Shown here: one piece after another, positions 6,450 through 12,163 of the stretch
Numbering within the stretch: the first letter of the stretch is position 1
Layout: each line of letters begins with the position of its first letter
DNA from: CAZOZK01 sp964584245
GTDB lineage: Bacteria; Patescibacteriota; Microgenomatia; UBA1400; PJMF01
DNA length: 12,163 nucleotides
Reading direction: 5' to 3'
NCBI GenBank assembly: GCA_964584245.1
Contig: CAZOZK010000027.1
Span: 1 to 12,163 of the forward strand
Made by a program: the position numbers and the translations under genes
Notes under the pieces: model-generated
What the model was told of the DNA's origin: nothing
Databases searched by the model: none
Seen by the model: only the letters and a program-made list of their open reading frames with translations

Positions 6450-6665
6450 ATGGAACTCCCCTGCAAAATCAAAGCACTCAAATATGTAACGTACGGAGCC
6501 AATCTTGAAATGTCCTCTGGCCAATACGCTGACGTCACGCTTGAACAAGAAAAGAACAACAATAAATATCGCACACTCAAAGTAACACATGGCGATACTG
6601 AAGTATTATTTTCTGAGCTAGCCTTGCTCAACGCAATAAAAAGAGGAGACTTTGAAGTTGCGTGA
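6450..6665 (+). CDS. Hypothetical small protein (71 aa)
   Basis: No family is recognised. The protein MELPCKIKALKYVTYGAN... is soluble, mixed-charge and without signal peptide or membrane segment. Its alternating hydrophobic pattern over residues 5-50 suggests a small beta-rich fold, followed by a helix SELALLNAIKRGDFEVA (55-71). Support for coding is the perfect TATAAT immediately upstream, sensible amino-acid composition and a fit between two non-overlapping neighbours. An open frame on the opposite strand (6410-6631) is Ser/Leu-rich and looks like its shadow. The gene ends in TGA, 29 nt from the convergent DUF5665 gene. The intervening bases hold GTGAT/ATCAC and GAGTGA/TCACTC inverted repeats, but neither forms a convincing terminator. 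Confidence 0.6.
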   Translation: MELPCKIKALKYVTYGANLEMSSGQYADVTLEQEKNNNKYRTLKVTHGDTEVLFSELALLNAIKRGDFEVA

Positions 6666-6694
6666 AACTCAAGAGTGATAAAAAATCACCCCCC

Positions 6695-6997
6695 TCACTC
6701 TCCAACCGTCACCTCCACCGGCGTCTGATCCTTCACAAAATCACCTAAAATTGGCACCTGCACCAGCGCGACCATAATCCAGGCTACAAAGCCCACAACA
6801 AAACCCAACACAATCGTCGCACCAATCACACTCCCCAAACCAGAGATAACCCCACGAACAAACGTATTTGGCAAAGACACTTGCGCTTTGAGAAACCGAT
6901 TCATCTTGCGCAACTCAGCCAATAGATCATTCATATCTTGGCCCATCAACTCCTCTGTATCCATTTTGACATCTTTTGATCGTTTTTGTGATTGCAT
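6695..6997 (-). CDS. DUF5665-type small membrane protein
   Basis: The 100-residue protein has a charged N-terminal part (1-43, with helix MDTEELMGQDMNDLLAELRK) and then the segment FVRGVISGLGSVIGATIVLG (47-66) continuing through a hydrophobic stretch to about residue 81, then VPILGDFV (84-91) and an acidic tail. The glycine-rich membrane helix followed by a P-I-x-G-x-F motif is the pattern I associate with DUF5665, a family of unknown function. Topology is probably a cytoplasmic N-terminus with one or two closely packed membrane helices. An internal ATG at codon 12 (MDTEEL) is an alternative start. The gene is convergent with the 71-aa gene and divergent from the LytR_C-domain gene. A TATAGT -10-like element lies at 7014-7019 on the minus strand. 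Confidence 0.75.
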   Translation of the reverse strand: MQSQKRSKDVKMDTEELMGQDMNDLLAELRKMNRFLKAQVSLPNTFVRGVISGLGSVIGATIVLGFVVGFVAWIMVALVQVPILGDFVKDQTPVEVTVGE

Positions 6998-7037
6998 ACT
7001 CGCTTTCTTGGTTACTATATATATGTGTACTACCGTA

Positions 7038-7047
7038 GAGTTAACTC
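7038..7047. promoter_or_regulatory. Palindrome GAGTTAACTC in the divergent intergenic region
   Basis: A perfect 10-bp palindrome lies between the DUF5665 gene (minus) and the large gene at 7150 (plus), about 20 bp upstream of the putative minus-strand -10. It could be an operator for a dimeric regulator, but a palindrome this short can occur by chance. Confidence 0.2.
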
Positions 7048-7149
7048 AATAAGTCTCACTTCACATCTTGCCAAAGGGCTAGTGTTTGCTTCATACTACT
7101 GGTATTACGCATTGTACCCATAGTAATAGATACCAACACTAAACACAAC

Positions 7150-9123
7150 ATGCTCGATACACACAAACTTCTCTATATTTTACCTGATGTAGCCTACGTA
7201 GCTGAGTTGCTTCCAGGCAAAAAAGAACATACGTTTGTTGTGCACAGTTTCCGCCAAATTAATGGTGAGTTTATTGATGATAATGAACTAATTGCAAAAA
7301 ACATCGAAAAACTCTTTAGTAAATTGACTCCTGATACCTATCAACTGATTTTACCTGACTTCCTGTTTACCAGCACCATTCTTGAGGTCAAAGAAACCAG
7401 CGAGAGCAAAGTCAAAGAGTATATCAAAAATACCTTACTACCTGAACTTGGTCTAACTCAAGAAACACACATCCTCAAACCATTTATTTTGAATCAATAT
7501 GGCCAAAAATCACGCATCCAACTCGAAGCACTCGAGAAAAGCGTGGTTGCCTCGATCGTCCAACAAGCCGACCAAACCAAAATCACCATTACCAATGTGG
7601 TTCCACTCAGTTGGACCATAAAATCACTTGTCTCACTCGAACCTTCTATTAGTGTCATCCAGATGGGAAGTAGAGGATACTTGGCACTGCATTATATTGG
7701 TATCGACCAAACCAATGACGCATCAATTCAAGATATTGATACCTTGGCCGAGACAATCAAAACCCTACGCGGTGCTGAACCAAGCATCCAAACGGTGTAT
7801 TTGCTCACCAACGACCTAATTGAAGAGAAACTAAAAGAAAATTTGGCAGGTGTTGTGCCGGTGCAACAATTAACCAGTGCAAACAATGACTCTGAGATGC
7901 CAAGTTACGTGCAACAAGTCATTGAATCAGGTATGAAATCACTTTCTATTCCAGAGTATGCTGTGCCAACCTTCCCACTGCCAAAATTCTCAGAAATTGA
8001 GGCATTTTTGGTCGAGGCAGTTGATTCTGATGATGAAGAAGAGAACGATAAAGATGGCGCCAATGATGCGGATATATCTATAGAGGAAAAGATCGCTGAG
8101 CCAACCAAGCTCGACGAAGATCTCTCACTCACTGCAGTTGCAACCAGTCACATGAATGAAATTCCAGAAATTGGTACACTTTCAGATGGAGACCTGCCAA
8201 AACCATCTACAGTTCCAGATATCGCTTTGAATTTAGCAACCACAACCGCAACTGCTGCAGCCACAGCCGGCGCAATTACCACGTCAGCAACAACCAGCAT
8301 TGCTCCAATGACCGAGCTTGATCTTTCTGATTTAGATTCTGATTCATCTGAGAAAGATGACAATAATGATGCAAATGATGCAGACGATCATGATGATGAT
8401 GATGATGATGATCACGACAGTGATGATAAAGACGACGACTCTGACGATGAAGACAAATCAGAAGAATCTAATGAATCCGAGCCAGAATTAAAAAGTGAAG
8501 TAGTCCAAGAATCTATCTCCACGCCAAGCACTCCTAGCACTATCAGTACTCCATCAACCCCAACCATGTCAGTTTCAGCGACGACACAAATCGCTCCAAA
8601 ACCTGTCATCAAAAATAAATCGAATTTGCAACCTATGCTGAAAATGTTCTTTATTTCCGTGTCTGTATTTTTTGCTACCGTCGCAGTTGGCGTTGGAATC
8701 GGACTTGGCTTCCTCACTCTTGCCAACAATCCATTCTCAGCAAAAAATACACAAAATGATGACAAACAAGCACCAGTAGAGGCAACACCCACACCAGCTC
8801 CAACCCCGACACCAGAACCTATCGTTGAGATAGCTCCAGATTCCTTGTCTGTGTTGGTTGTAAATGCAACTACAAAAGCAGGCTACGCTGGCACAATCCA
8901 GAAAGCTCTTACAACAAAGGGCTTCACCGATGTTGACACCAAAAATGCAAAAGGCGAGTACGAACCTGGCATGTATCTGTTACTTGAAGATGATGCAACA
9001 GCTAGCGCTGCACTCACAAAATTATTTGATACAGCAACTGATTTAAGCTTTACACTCGGTGAAGACAAAGTTGTTGAAGATGCTACCAAACAATATGATG
9101 TGGTAGTAGTTTTGGCAGAATAA
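7150..9123 (+). CDS. Membrane protein: PilM/actin-like N-domain, acidic linker, one TM helix, LytR_C domain
   Basis: This 657-residue protein has four visible parts. Residues 1-270 resemble the actin-like fold of pilus assembly protein PilM: INGEFIDDNELIAKNIEKLF (37-56), the ILPDFLF...KVKEYI segment (67-92), then ITNVVPLSWTIKSL (147-160) and VIQMGSRGYLALHY (169-182). The usual nucleotide motif DxGxxxxK is not seen. Residues 285-480 are disordered: acidic runs (290-315, and 390-450 with seven consecutive Asp) separated by Ala/Thr-rich and Ser/Thr/Pro-rich tracts. A single membrane helix (about 499-526), preceded by Lys residues, implies a cytoplasmic N-terminus. After a Pro/Thr spacer, residues 566-656 (LSVLVVNATTKAGYAG to YDVVVVLAE) match LytR_C, an extracytoplasmic domain. 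The gene stands alone, upstream of the atp operon. LytR_C is fairly sure, PilM-like moderate, function unknown. Confidence 0.8.
   Translation: MLDTHKLLYILPDVAYVAELLPGKKEHTFVVHSFRQINGEFIDDNELIAKNIEKLFSKLTPDTYQLILPDFLFTSTILEVKETSESKVKEYIKNTLLPELGLTQETHILKPFILNQYGQKSRIQLEALEKSVVASIVQQADQTKITITNVVPLSWTIKSLVSLEPSISVIQMGSRGYLALHYIGIDQTNDASIQDIDTLAETIKTLRGAEPSIQTVYLLTNDLIEEKLKENLAGVVPVQQLTSANNDSEMPSYVQQVIESGMKSLSIPEYAVPTFPLPKFSEIEAFLVEAVDSDDEEENDKDGANDADISIEEKIAEPTKLDEDLSLTAVATSHMNEIPEIGTLSDGDLPKPSTVPDIALNLATTTATAAATAGAITTSATTSIAPMTELDLSDLDSDSSEKDDNNDANDADDHDDDDDDDHDSDDKDDDSDDEDKSEESNESEPELKSEVVQESISTPSTPSTISTPSTPTMSVSATTQIAPKPVIKNKSNLQPMLKMFFISVSVFFATVAVGVGIGLGFLTLANNPFSAKNTQNDDKQAPVEATPTPAPTPTPEPIVEIAPDSLSVLVVNATTKAGYAGTIQKALTTKGFTDVDTKNAKGEYEPGMYLLLEDDATASAALTKLFDTATDLSFTLGEDKVVEDATKQYDVVVVLAE
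8392..8412 (+). repeat. (GAT)7 in-frame microsatellite
   Basis: Seven perfect GAT triplets encode seven aspartates within the acidic linker of the large membrane protein, embedded in a longer imperfect GAT/GAC-rich stretch (8326-8460). Replication slippage here would change linker length without breaking the frame. Confidence 0.9.
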
Positions 9124-9181
9124 ATTGAGTTGCATTCTCATAACTGATACAACTAAAGTATATTTTGTCCTTCTTTAGCTC

Positions 9182-9209
9182 TTGAAATGTTATAAAAAAA
9201 GGATACAAT
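9182..9209 (+). promoter_or_regulatory. Candidate promoter of the ATP synthase operon
   Basis: TTGAAA (9182-9187) and TACAAT (9204-9209) are separated by 16 nt, close to the vegetative consensus, and are the best promoter pair in the window. RNA would start near 9216, leaving a leader of about 127 nt before atpB. A second possible pair, TTGCAC (9238-9243) and TAGTAT (9260-9265), lies further downstream. Confidence 0.55.
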
Positions 9210-9332
9210 TTGTCGTGTTGCAGGTAAGAAAATCGTTTTGCACATCGTAAAAGACCAGTTAGTATAGATTGGCAGATATTTTTTTTTAAAACGATCATTT
9301 TTAACTGCATATCAAGCATAAATGTACACAAT

Positions 9333-9338
9333 GAGGAG
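9333..9338 (+). promoter_or_regulatory. atpB: Shine-Dalgarno sequence that fixes the atpB start
   Basis: GAGGAG lies just before the ATG at 9343. The frame also contains ATGs at 9322 and 9331, but those would put the Shine-Dalgarno inside the coding region, so 9343 (MAAKPD) is preferred. Confidence 0.65.
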
Positions 9339-9342
9339 TGTT

Positions 9343-10218
9343 ATGGCAGCTAAACCAGATGTGTCTTCAACTTCAGAAAAAAGTATAACCGGTGATGTAG
9401 CAACCGACCAACACGAAGCTACAACTGTCACTACAGGTACAGCAGAAGAACATTCAGGTGAATACGCAGCAAAAGCAGCCAGCCCACACGTATCACTCTC
9501 AGCAGAAACCATTGGAAATATTGGTTCCTTTCAAATCACAAATTCAATTTTTACTAGTCTTATCGTAAGTACAATTCTTATTGTATTTGCGCTCTACGCT
9601 CGAACCAAAATCAAATCAACCGATAAACCATCCGGATTACAAAATGTAGTTGAGATGGTTTTTGAGGCTTTGTTTAACCTTATAAATGGAGTAGCCGATA
9701 ATCGAAAAAAAGCAGCAGTGCTTTTTCCATACATTGCTAGTTTTTTCTTCTTCATTATTTTGAACAACTGGTTGGGACTTGTACCAGGAGTCGGTACAAT
9801 TGGTGTTGAGTACCATGGTCACCACGTTCCGCTCTTTAGACCAGGCACAGCAGACTTAAATACAACCTTAGCACTAGCAATCTTTTCTGTCGTTACTACC
9901 CAAGTAATTGGCTTTAGATACTTGAGTTTTGGCTACTTCAAGAAATACTTTAACTTTTCTAGTCCAATTATGTTCTTTGTAGGTATTCTCGAAATTATTT
10001 CTGAATTTGCCAAAATAGTCTCTTTTGCTTTCCGTTTATTCGGAAACATTTTTGCAGGAGAAGTCTTATTGGTAGTTATCGCATTCTTGGTACCAATCAT
10101 TGTTCCAATGCCATTCTATGGTCTGGAAATCTTTGTCGGTATGATCCAAGCACTCGTTTTCGCAATGCTCTCATTAGTATTCTTCAACATGGCTACAGTA
10201 AGCCACGACGAACATTAA
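9343..10218 (+). CDS. atpB: F0F1 ATP synthase subunit a
   Basis: The 291-residue polytopic membrane protein forms the stator half-channels that pass protons to and from the c-ring. The defining segment VSFAFRLFGNIFAGE (226-240) holds the essential stator arginine, Arg231 (E. coli aArg210). Other family marks are NNWLGLVPG (141-149) and the C-terminal helix GMIQALVFAMLSLVFFNMAT (266-285). Membrane helices are visible at about 66-86, 127-147, 174-192, 210-225 and 233-283. Residues 1-50 are an unusually long hydrophilic, Thr/Ala/Glu-rich extension with no signal-peptide character. The start at 9343 is chosen for its GAGGAG Shine-Dalgarno. It is the first gene of the atp operon, 67 nt before atpE; no atpI is seen upstream. 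Confidence 0.95.
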   Translation: MAAKPDVSSTSEKSITGDVATDQHEATTVTTGTAEEHSGEYAAKAASPHVSLSAETIGNIGSFQITNSIFTSLIVSTILIVFALYARTKIKSTDKPSGLQNVVEMVFEALFNLINGVADNRKKAAVLFPYIASFFFFIILNNWLGLVPGVGTIGVEYHGHHVPLFRPGTADLNTTLALAIFSVVTTQVIGFRYLSFGYFKKYFNFSSPIMFFVGILEIISEFAKIVSFAFRLFGNIFAGEVLLVVIAFLVPIIVPMPFYGLEIFVGMIQALVFAMLSLVFFNMATVSHDEH

Positions 10219-10285
10219 ACTTGAGCATCGTATAAATTACAAAGTAGTACAAACTATATACTAGTTATATATAAAAGGAGATAAA

Positions 10286-10501
10286 ATGCCAACAGAATTC
10301 GCAGTCGCACTCGCAATAGGAATCGGTGGAGTAGCACCAGCTATTTCTATCGGAATGATGGTATCAAAAGGACTTGAAGCAATTGGACGAAATCCAGAAG
10401 CAGCAAGTAAAATTCAAACAAACATGATTTTGGGTGTCGCTTTTGCTGAAGCCATCGCTATTTATTCATTAGTAGTAGCATTAATCTTGAAGTTCGTGTA
10501 A
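10286..10501 (+). CDS. atpE: F0F1 ATP synthase subunit c
   Basis: This 71-residue two-helix hairpin builds the rotor ring. The polar loop GRNPEA (34-39) and the helix-2 segment GVAFAEAIAIYSLVVALIL (50-68) with ion-carrying Glu55 are diagnostic. Residues needed for sodium binding in Ilyobacter-type rings are absent: the Gln of helix 1 is Ile22 and the Ser after the carboxylate is Ala56, so proton coupling is likely. The helix-1 glycine ladder is partly replaced (Gly15, Ala17, Ala19, Ser21, Gly23). A strong Shine-Dalgarno AAGGAG (10275-10280) sits 5 nt before the ATG, fitting the high synthesis needed for a multicopy subunit. It lies 67 nt after atpB and 27 nt before atpF. Confidence 0.97.
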   Translation: MPTEFAVALAIGIGGVAPAISIGMMVSKGLEAIGRNPEAASKIQTNMILGVAFAEAIAIYSLVVALILKFV

Positions 10502-10528
10502 TACCAACTCAAATAGTAAGGAGCATAT

Positions 10529-11014
10529 ATGGATATTCAACTTCCACAGATTCTATTTCAATTGATTAATTTCTCAGTGGTTGTTGGTGCGCTTACCTAT
10601 TTACTTTACAAGCCAGTTCTCAAGATTCTTGAGGAACGCGCAAGTAGAATTGAAGAGGCACAAAAAGCAGCCAAAACAACTTTACAAGAAAAAGATCGAT
10701 TGGCAGAAGTAGAAAAAGACATCGTTCGAAGTGCAGAGAAAAAAGCAGCAGAGATTGTTGAGCAAGCACGAGTAGCAGCAAAGGAAACCCAAGCAGCTTC
10801 ACTCGAAATAGCTAAGAAACAAGCTCAAAAAGAAGTAGAAAAAGCAAAAAACGAATGGGAAAGTGAAAAGAAAAAGCATCTTCAAACCATGCAAAATGAG
10901 TTCACTTCTTCAGTTATTGCAACTGCAGAGAAAGTTCTCGCAAACGAATTAGATGAGAAAAAACACAGCAAATTGATTGATGATCAAATTGCTCAATTAT
11001 TGAAACAAATCTAA
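10529..11014 (+). CDS. atpF: F0F1 ATP synthase subunit b
   Basis: The 161-residue peripheral-stalk subunit is close to E. coli b (156). One N-terminal membrane helix (about 7-27, LINFSVVVGALTYLLYKPV) is followed by a long charged coiled coil rich in Lys, Glu and Ala (30-125) and the C-terminal delta-binding region FTSSVIATAEKVLANELD (about 130-147). Only one b gene is seen, so a homodimer is expected. A clear Shine-Dalgarno AAGGAG (10518-10523) precedes the ATG by 5 nt. The gene ends 10 nt before the short delta gene. Because b has ordinary length it is not a b-delta fusion and does not supply the missing delta domain. Confidence 0.95.
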   Translation: MDIQLPQILFQLINFSVVVGALTYLLYKPVLKILEERASRIEEAQKAAKTTLQEKDRLAEVEKDIVRSAEKKAAEIVEQARVAAKETQAASLEIAKKQAQKEVEKAKNEWESEKKKHLQTMQNEFTSSVIATAEKVLANELDEKKHSKLIDDQIAQLLKQI

Positions 11015-11024
11015 GGTACACCCT

Positions 11025-11243
11025 ATGACCATCACAATAACCAGTGCAGTTTCATTGAGTGCAGCTCAGAAAAGGACACTCACAGAAGCAGTTACAAAAA
11101 AATATGCAGGTGAATCAGTAGAAACTATTGTAGATCCTACTTGCGGTGGTGGATTAAAGATTACTATCGGATCTAAACAATTCGATATGACCGTAGCACA
11201 CCAACTCAGTAGTATTGAGAAACAGCTTCGAGCTCGTTCATAA
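11025..11243 (+). CDS. atpH: F0F1 ATP synthase subunit delta, C-terminal domain only
   Basis: Only 72 residues are encoded, against about 175-185 in ordinary delta/OSCP subunits. The whole protein matches the family's C-terminal domain: ITSAVSLSAAQKRTLTEAV (5-23) is the usual start of that domain, and VDPTCGGGLKITIGSKQFD (36-54) followed by LSSIEKQLRA is its closing beta/helix signature. The N-terminal six-helix domain, which normally grips the N-termini of alpha subunits at the top of F1, is missing. There is no room for it, since atpF ends 10 nt upstream and is itself intact. An AAGG (11013-11016) 8 nt before the ATG serves as a Shine-Dalgarno. The gene lies in its normal place between atpF and atpA, so it is probably functional and not debris. 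Confidence 0.85.
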   Translation: MTITITSAVSLSAAQKRTLTEAVTKKYAGESVETIVDPTCGGGLKITIGSKQFDMTVAHQLSSIEKQLRARS

Positions 11244-11254
11244 ATTAGGAAAGT

Positions 11255-12163
11255 ATGGCCAAGAATAACACAACAACCACTTCAAAAAACCCAACAGCAC
11301 TCAGTGCACAGGACAAATCACATACAGAAACTTTTGCGCAAGCATTAGCCCAGGTAAATGTAGGTGTTCACGAAGAAAGTATTGGTACAGTGAGTAGTCT
11401 TGGTGATGGCATTCTTGAAGTAACTGGACTTGATGATGCACAAGCAGGTGAGTTAATTGATTTGGGCAATGACCAACAAGGTCTTGCACTTAACCTCAAC
11501 AAAAGTACTGTAGGTATCGTCGCACTTGGTACAACAAGTCATTTAAAAGCTGGTTCTGTTGTCAAAAGAACTCGAAAAATTCTTTCAATTGGCGTTTCTG
11601 ATGAAATTTTAGGTAGAACAGTCAATGCACTTGGTGAAGCCCTCGATGGAAAAGCACCAGTAAAAGTAGACAAACAAATGTTACTCGAAAGTGTTGCACC
11701 TGGAGTTATGGCACGACAATCAGTCAGTGTTCCATTGCAAACCGGTATCAAAGCTATCGACGCTATGATCCCAGTTGGTCGTGGTCAACGTGAGTTGATT
11801 ATCGGTGACCGCCAAACTGGTAAAACGGCAATTGCACTCGGAACTATTTTAAATCAAGCAGATCAAAATGTTATTTGTGTCTACGTATGTATCGGTCAAA
11901 AAGGCTCATCACTTTCACAAAGTAGACAAGTTCTTGAGGACAGAGGTGCTATGGAGTACACCATTATCGTTGCCGCAACCGCTTCACAGCCAGCAGCACA
12001 ACAATTTTTGGCTCCATACGCAGGTGTGGCAATTGCTGAGTACTTTTTGGCAAAAGGGAAAGACGTTTTGATTATCTACGATGATCTTTCTAAACATGCA
12101 CAAGCATATCGCGAGGTGTCACTCTTGCTTCGACGCCCATCTGGTCGTGAGGCTTATCCTGGA
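11255..12163 (+). CDS. atpA: F0F1 ATP synthase subunit alpha (partial)
   Basis: The first 303 residues of about 500 are present; the frame is open to the last base. Alpha forms the F1 hexamer with beta and carries the noncatalytic nucleotide sites. The N-terminal beta-barrel domain (about 40-110) shows SIGTVSSLGDGILEVTGL (42-59). The nucleotide domain has the P-loop GDRQTGKT (184-191), preceded by GIKAIDAMIPVGRGQRELI (164-182), and then CIGQKGS (212-218) and the Walker B strand VLIIYDD (271-277). The N-terminus MAKNNTTTTSKNPTALSAQD is polar and low-complexity and lacks the usual amphipathic E-I-x-x-L/I-I-K helix that binds delta. AGGA (11247-11250) precedes the ATG, 11 nt after atpH. Confidence 0.97.
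   Translation, partial: MAKNNTTTTSKNPTALSAQDKSHTETFAQALAQVNVGVHEESIGTVSSLGDGILEVTGLDDAQAGELIDLGNDQQGLALNLNKSTVGIVALGTTSHLKAGSVVKRTRKILSIGVSDEILGRTVNALGEALDGKAPVKVDKQMLLESVAPGVMARQSVSVPLQTGIKAIDAMIPVGRGQRELIIGDRQTGKTAIALGTILNQADQNVICVYVCIGQKGSSLSQSRQVLEDRGAMEYTIIVAATASQPAAQQFLAPYAGVAIAEYFLAKGKDVLIIYDDLSKHAQAYREVSLLLRRPSGREAYPG

Noticed and set aside
3794..6665. Recoded TGA (Gracilibacteria/Absconditabacteria-type code)
   Set aside because: The transketolase C-subunit, the 71-aa gene and the DUF5665 gene all end naturally at TGA, and no family-conserved frame here reads through TGA.
5864..6694. Small mobile element integrated at the tRNA-Lys 3' end
   Set aside because: Unknown small genes next to a tRNA prompted a search, but no integrase, no direct repeat of the tRNA end and no flanking att-like sequence was seen. 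A GGGTTCG near 5888 is too short to be a tRNA remnant.
8412..8792. 126-codon Ser/Leu/Val-rich open frame antisense to the acidic linker and membrane helix
   Set aside because: It is a by-product of GAT/TCA-rich codons on the other strand; no domain or start signal supports it.
9153..9178. Terminator after the large membrane-protein gene
   Set aside because: The CTAAAG/CTTTAG stem is 6 bp, AT-rich, has a 14-nt loop and no following T tract.
9083..9331. 82-codon open frame on the minus strand
   Set aside because: It lies across the atp leader and the end of the large membrane-protein gene. Its Lys/Phe/Ile-rich composition fits AT-rich non-coding DNA.
9322..9342. Upstream ATG start for atpB (MYTMRSV...)
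   Set aside because: The GAGGAG Shine-Dalgarno lies inside this extension and is placed correctly for the ATG at 9343.
10286..10501. Sodium-coupled c-ring
   Set aside because: The helix-1 Gln and the Ser after the carboxylate found in sodium-binding rings are Ile22 and Ala56.

Overview
The window is moderately AT-rich, tightly packed bacterial DNA that uses the standard genetic code: several genes end in TGA, so TGA is not recoded. The gene content suggests a member of the Candidate Phyla Radiation (Patescibacteria). It has a transketolase split into two subunit genes, a short citrate-synthase-fold protein, a fermentative lactate-type dehydrogenase, a DUF5665 membrane protein, a LytR_C-domain protein, a tRNA without an encoded CCA end, and an F-type ATP synthase with a strongly shortened delta subunit. 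This assignment is inference; no 16S or ribosomal protein is present to prove it.

Layout. (1) 1-1089, minus strand: a partial family-4/5-type glycosyltransferase that runs off the left edge. (2) 1214-4751, plus strand: a compact four-gene metabolic cluster (citrate synthase/citryl-CoA lyase-like, transketolase N-half, transketolase C-half, L-lactate dehydrogenase) with gaps of 19, 2 and 4 nt. Together these would interconvert sugar phosphates in the non-oxidative pentose phosphate pathway and regenerate oxidised cofactor from pyruvate. (3) 4754-5602, minus: mutM, ending 2 nt from the dehydrogenase gene and divergent from a plus-strand tRNA-Lys(UUU) at 5754-5827. The two may share a bidirectional promoter, and a strong hairpin terminator follows the tRNA. 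(4) 6075-6665, plus: two small unknown genes, one made of a 17-residue tandem repeat, both with a -10 box almost touching the start codon. (5) 6695-6997, minus: a DUF5665 membrane protein. (6) 7150-9123, plus: a large single-pass membrane protein that appears to join a degenerate PilM/actin-like cytoplasmic domain, an extremely acidic linker, one membrane helix and an extracytoplasmic LytR_C domain. (7) 9343 to the right edge, plus: the ATP synthase operon atpB-atpE-atpF-atpH-atpA, with atpA cut by the window end.

Most notable: a delta subunit of only 72 residues that retains only the family's C-terminal domain, next to an alpha subunit whose N-terminal delta-binding segment looks atypical; a lactate dehydrogenase whose NAD-selecting Asp is replaced by a His-Gly-Arg sequence that suggests NADP(H) use; and the PilM-like/LytR_C fusion. 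Translation signals are split. The atp genes have good Shine-Dalgarno sequences, whereas the metabolic cluster and the small unknown genes lack them, and several look leaderless.
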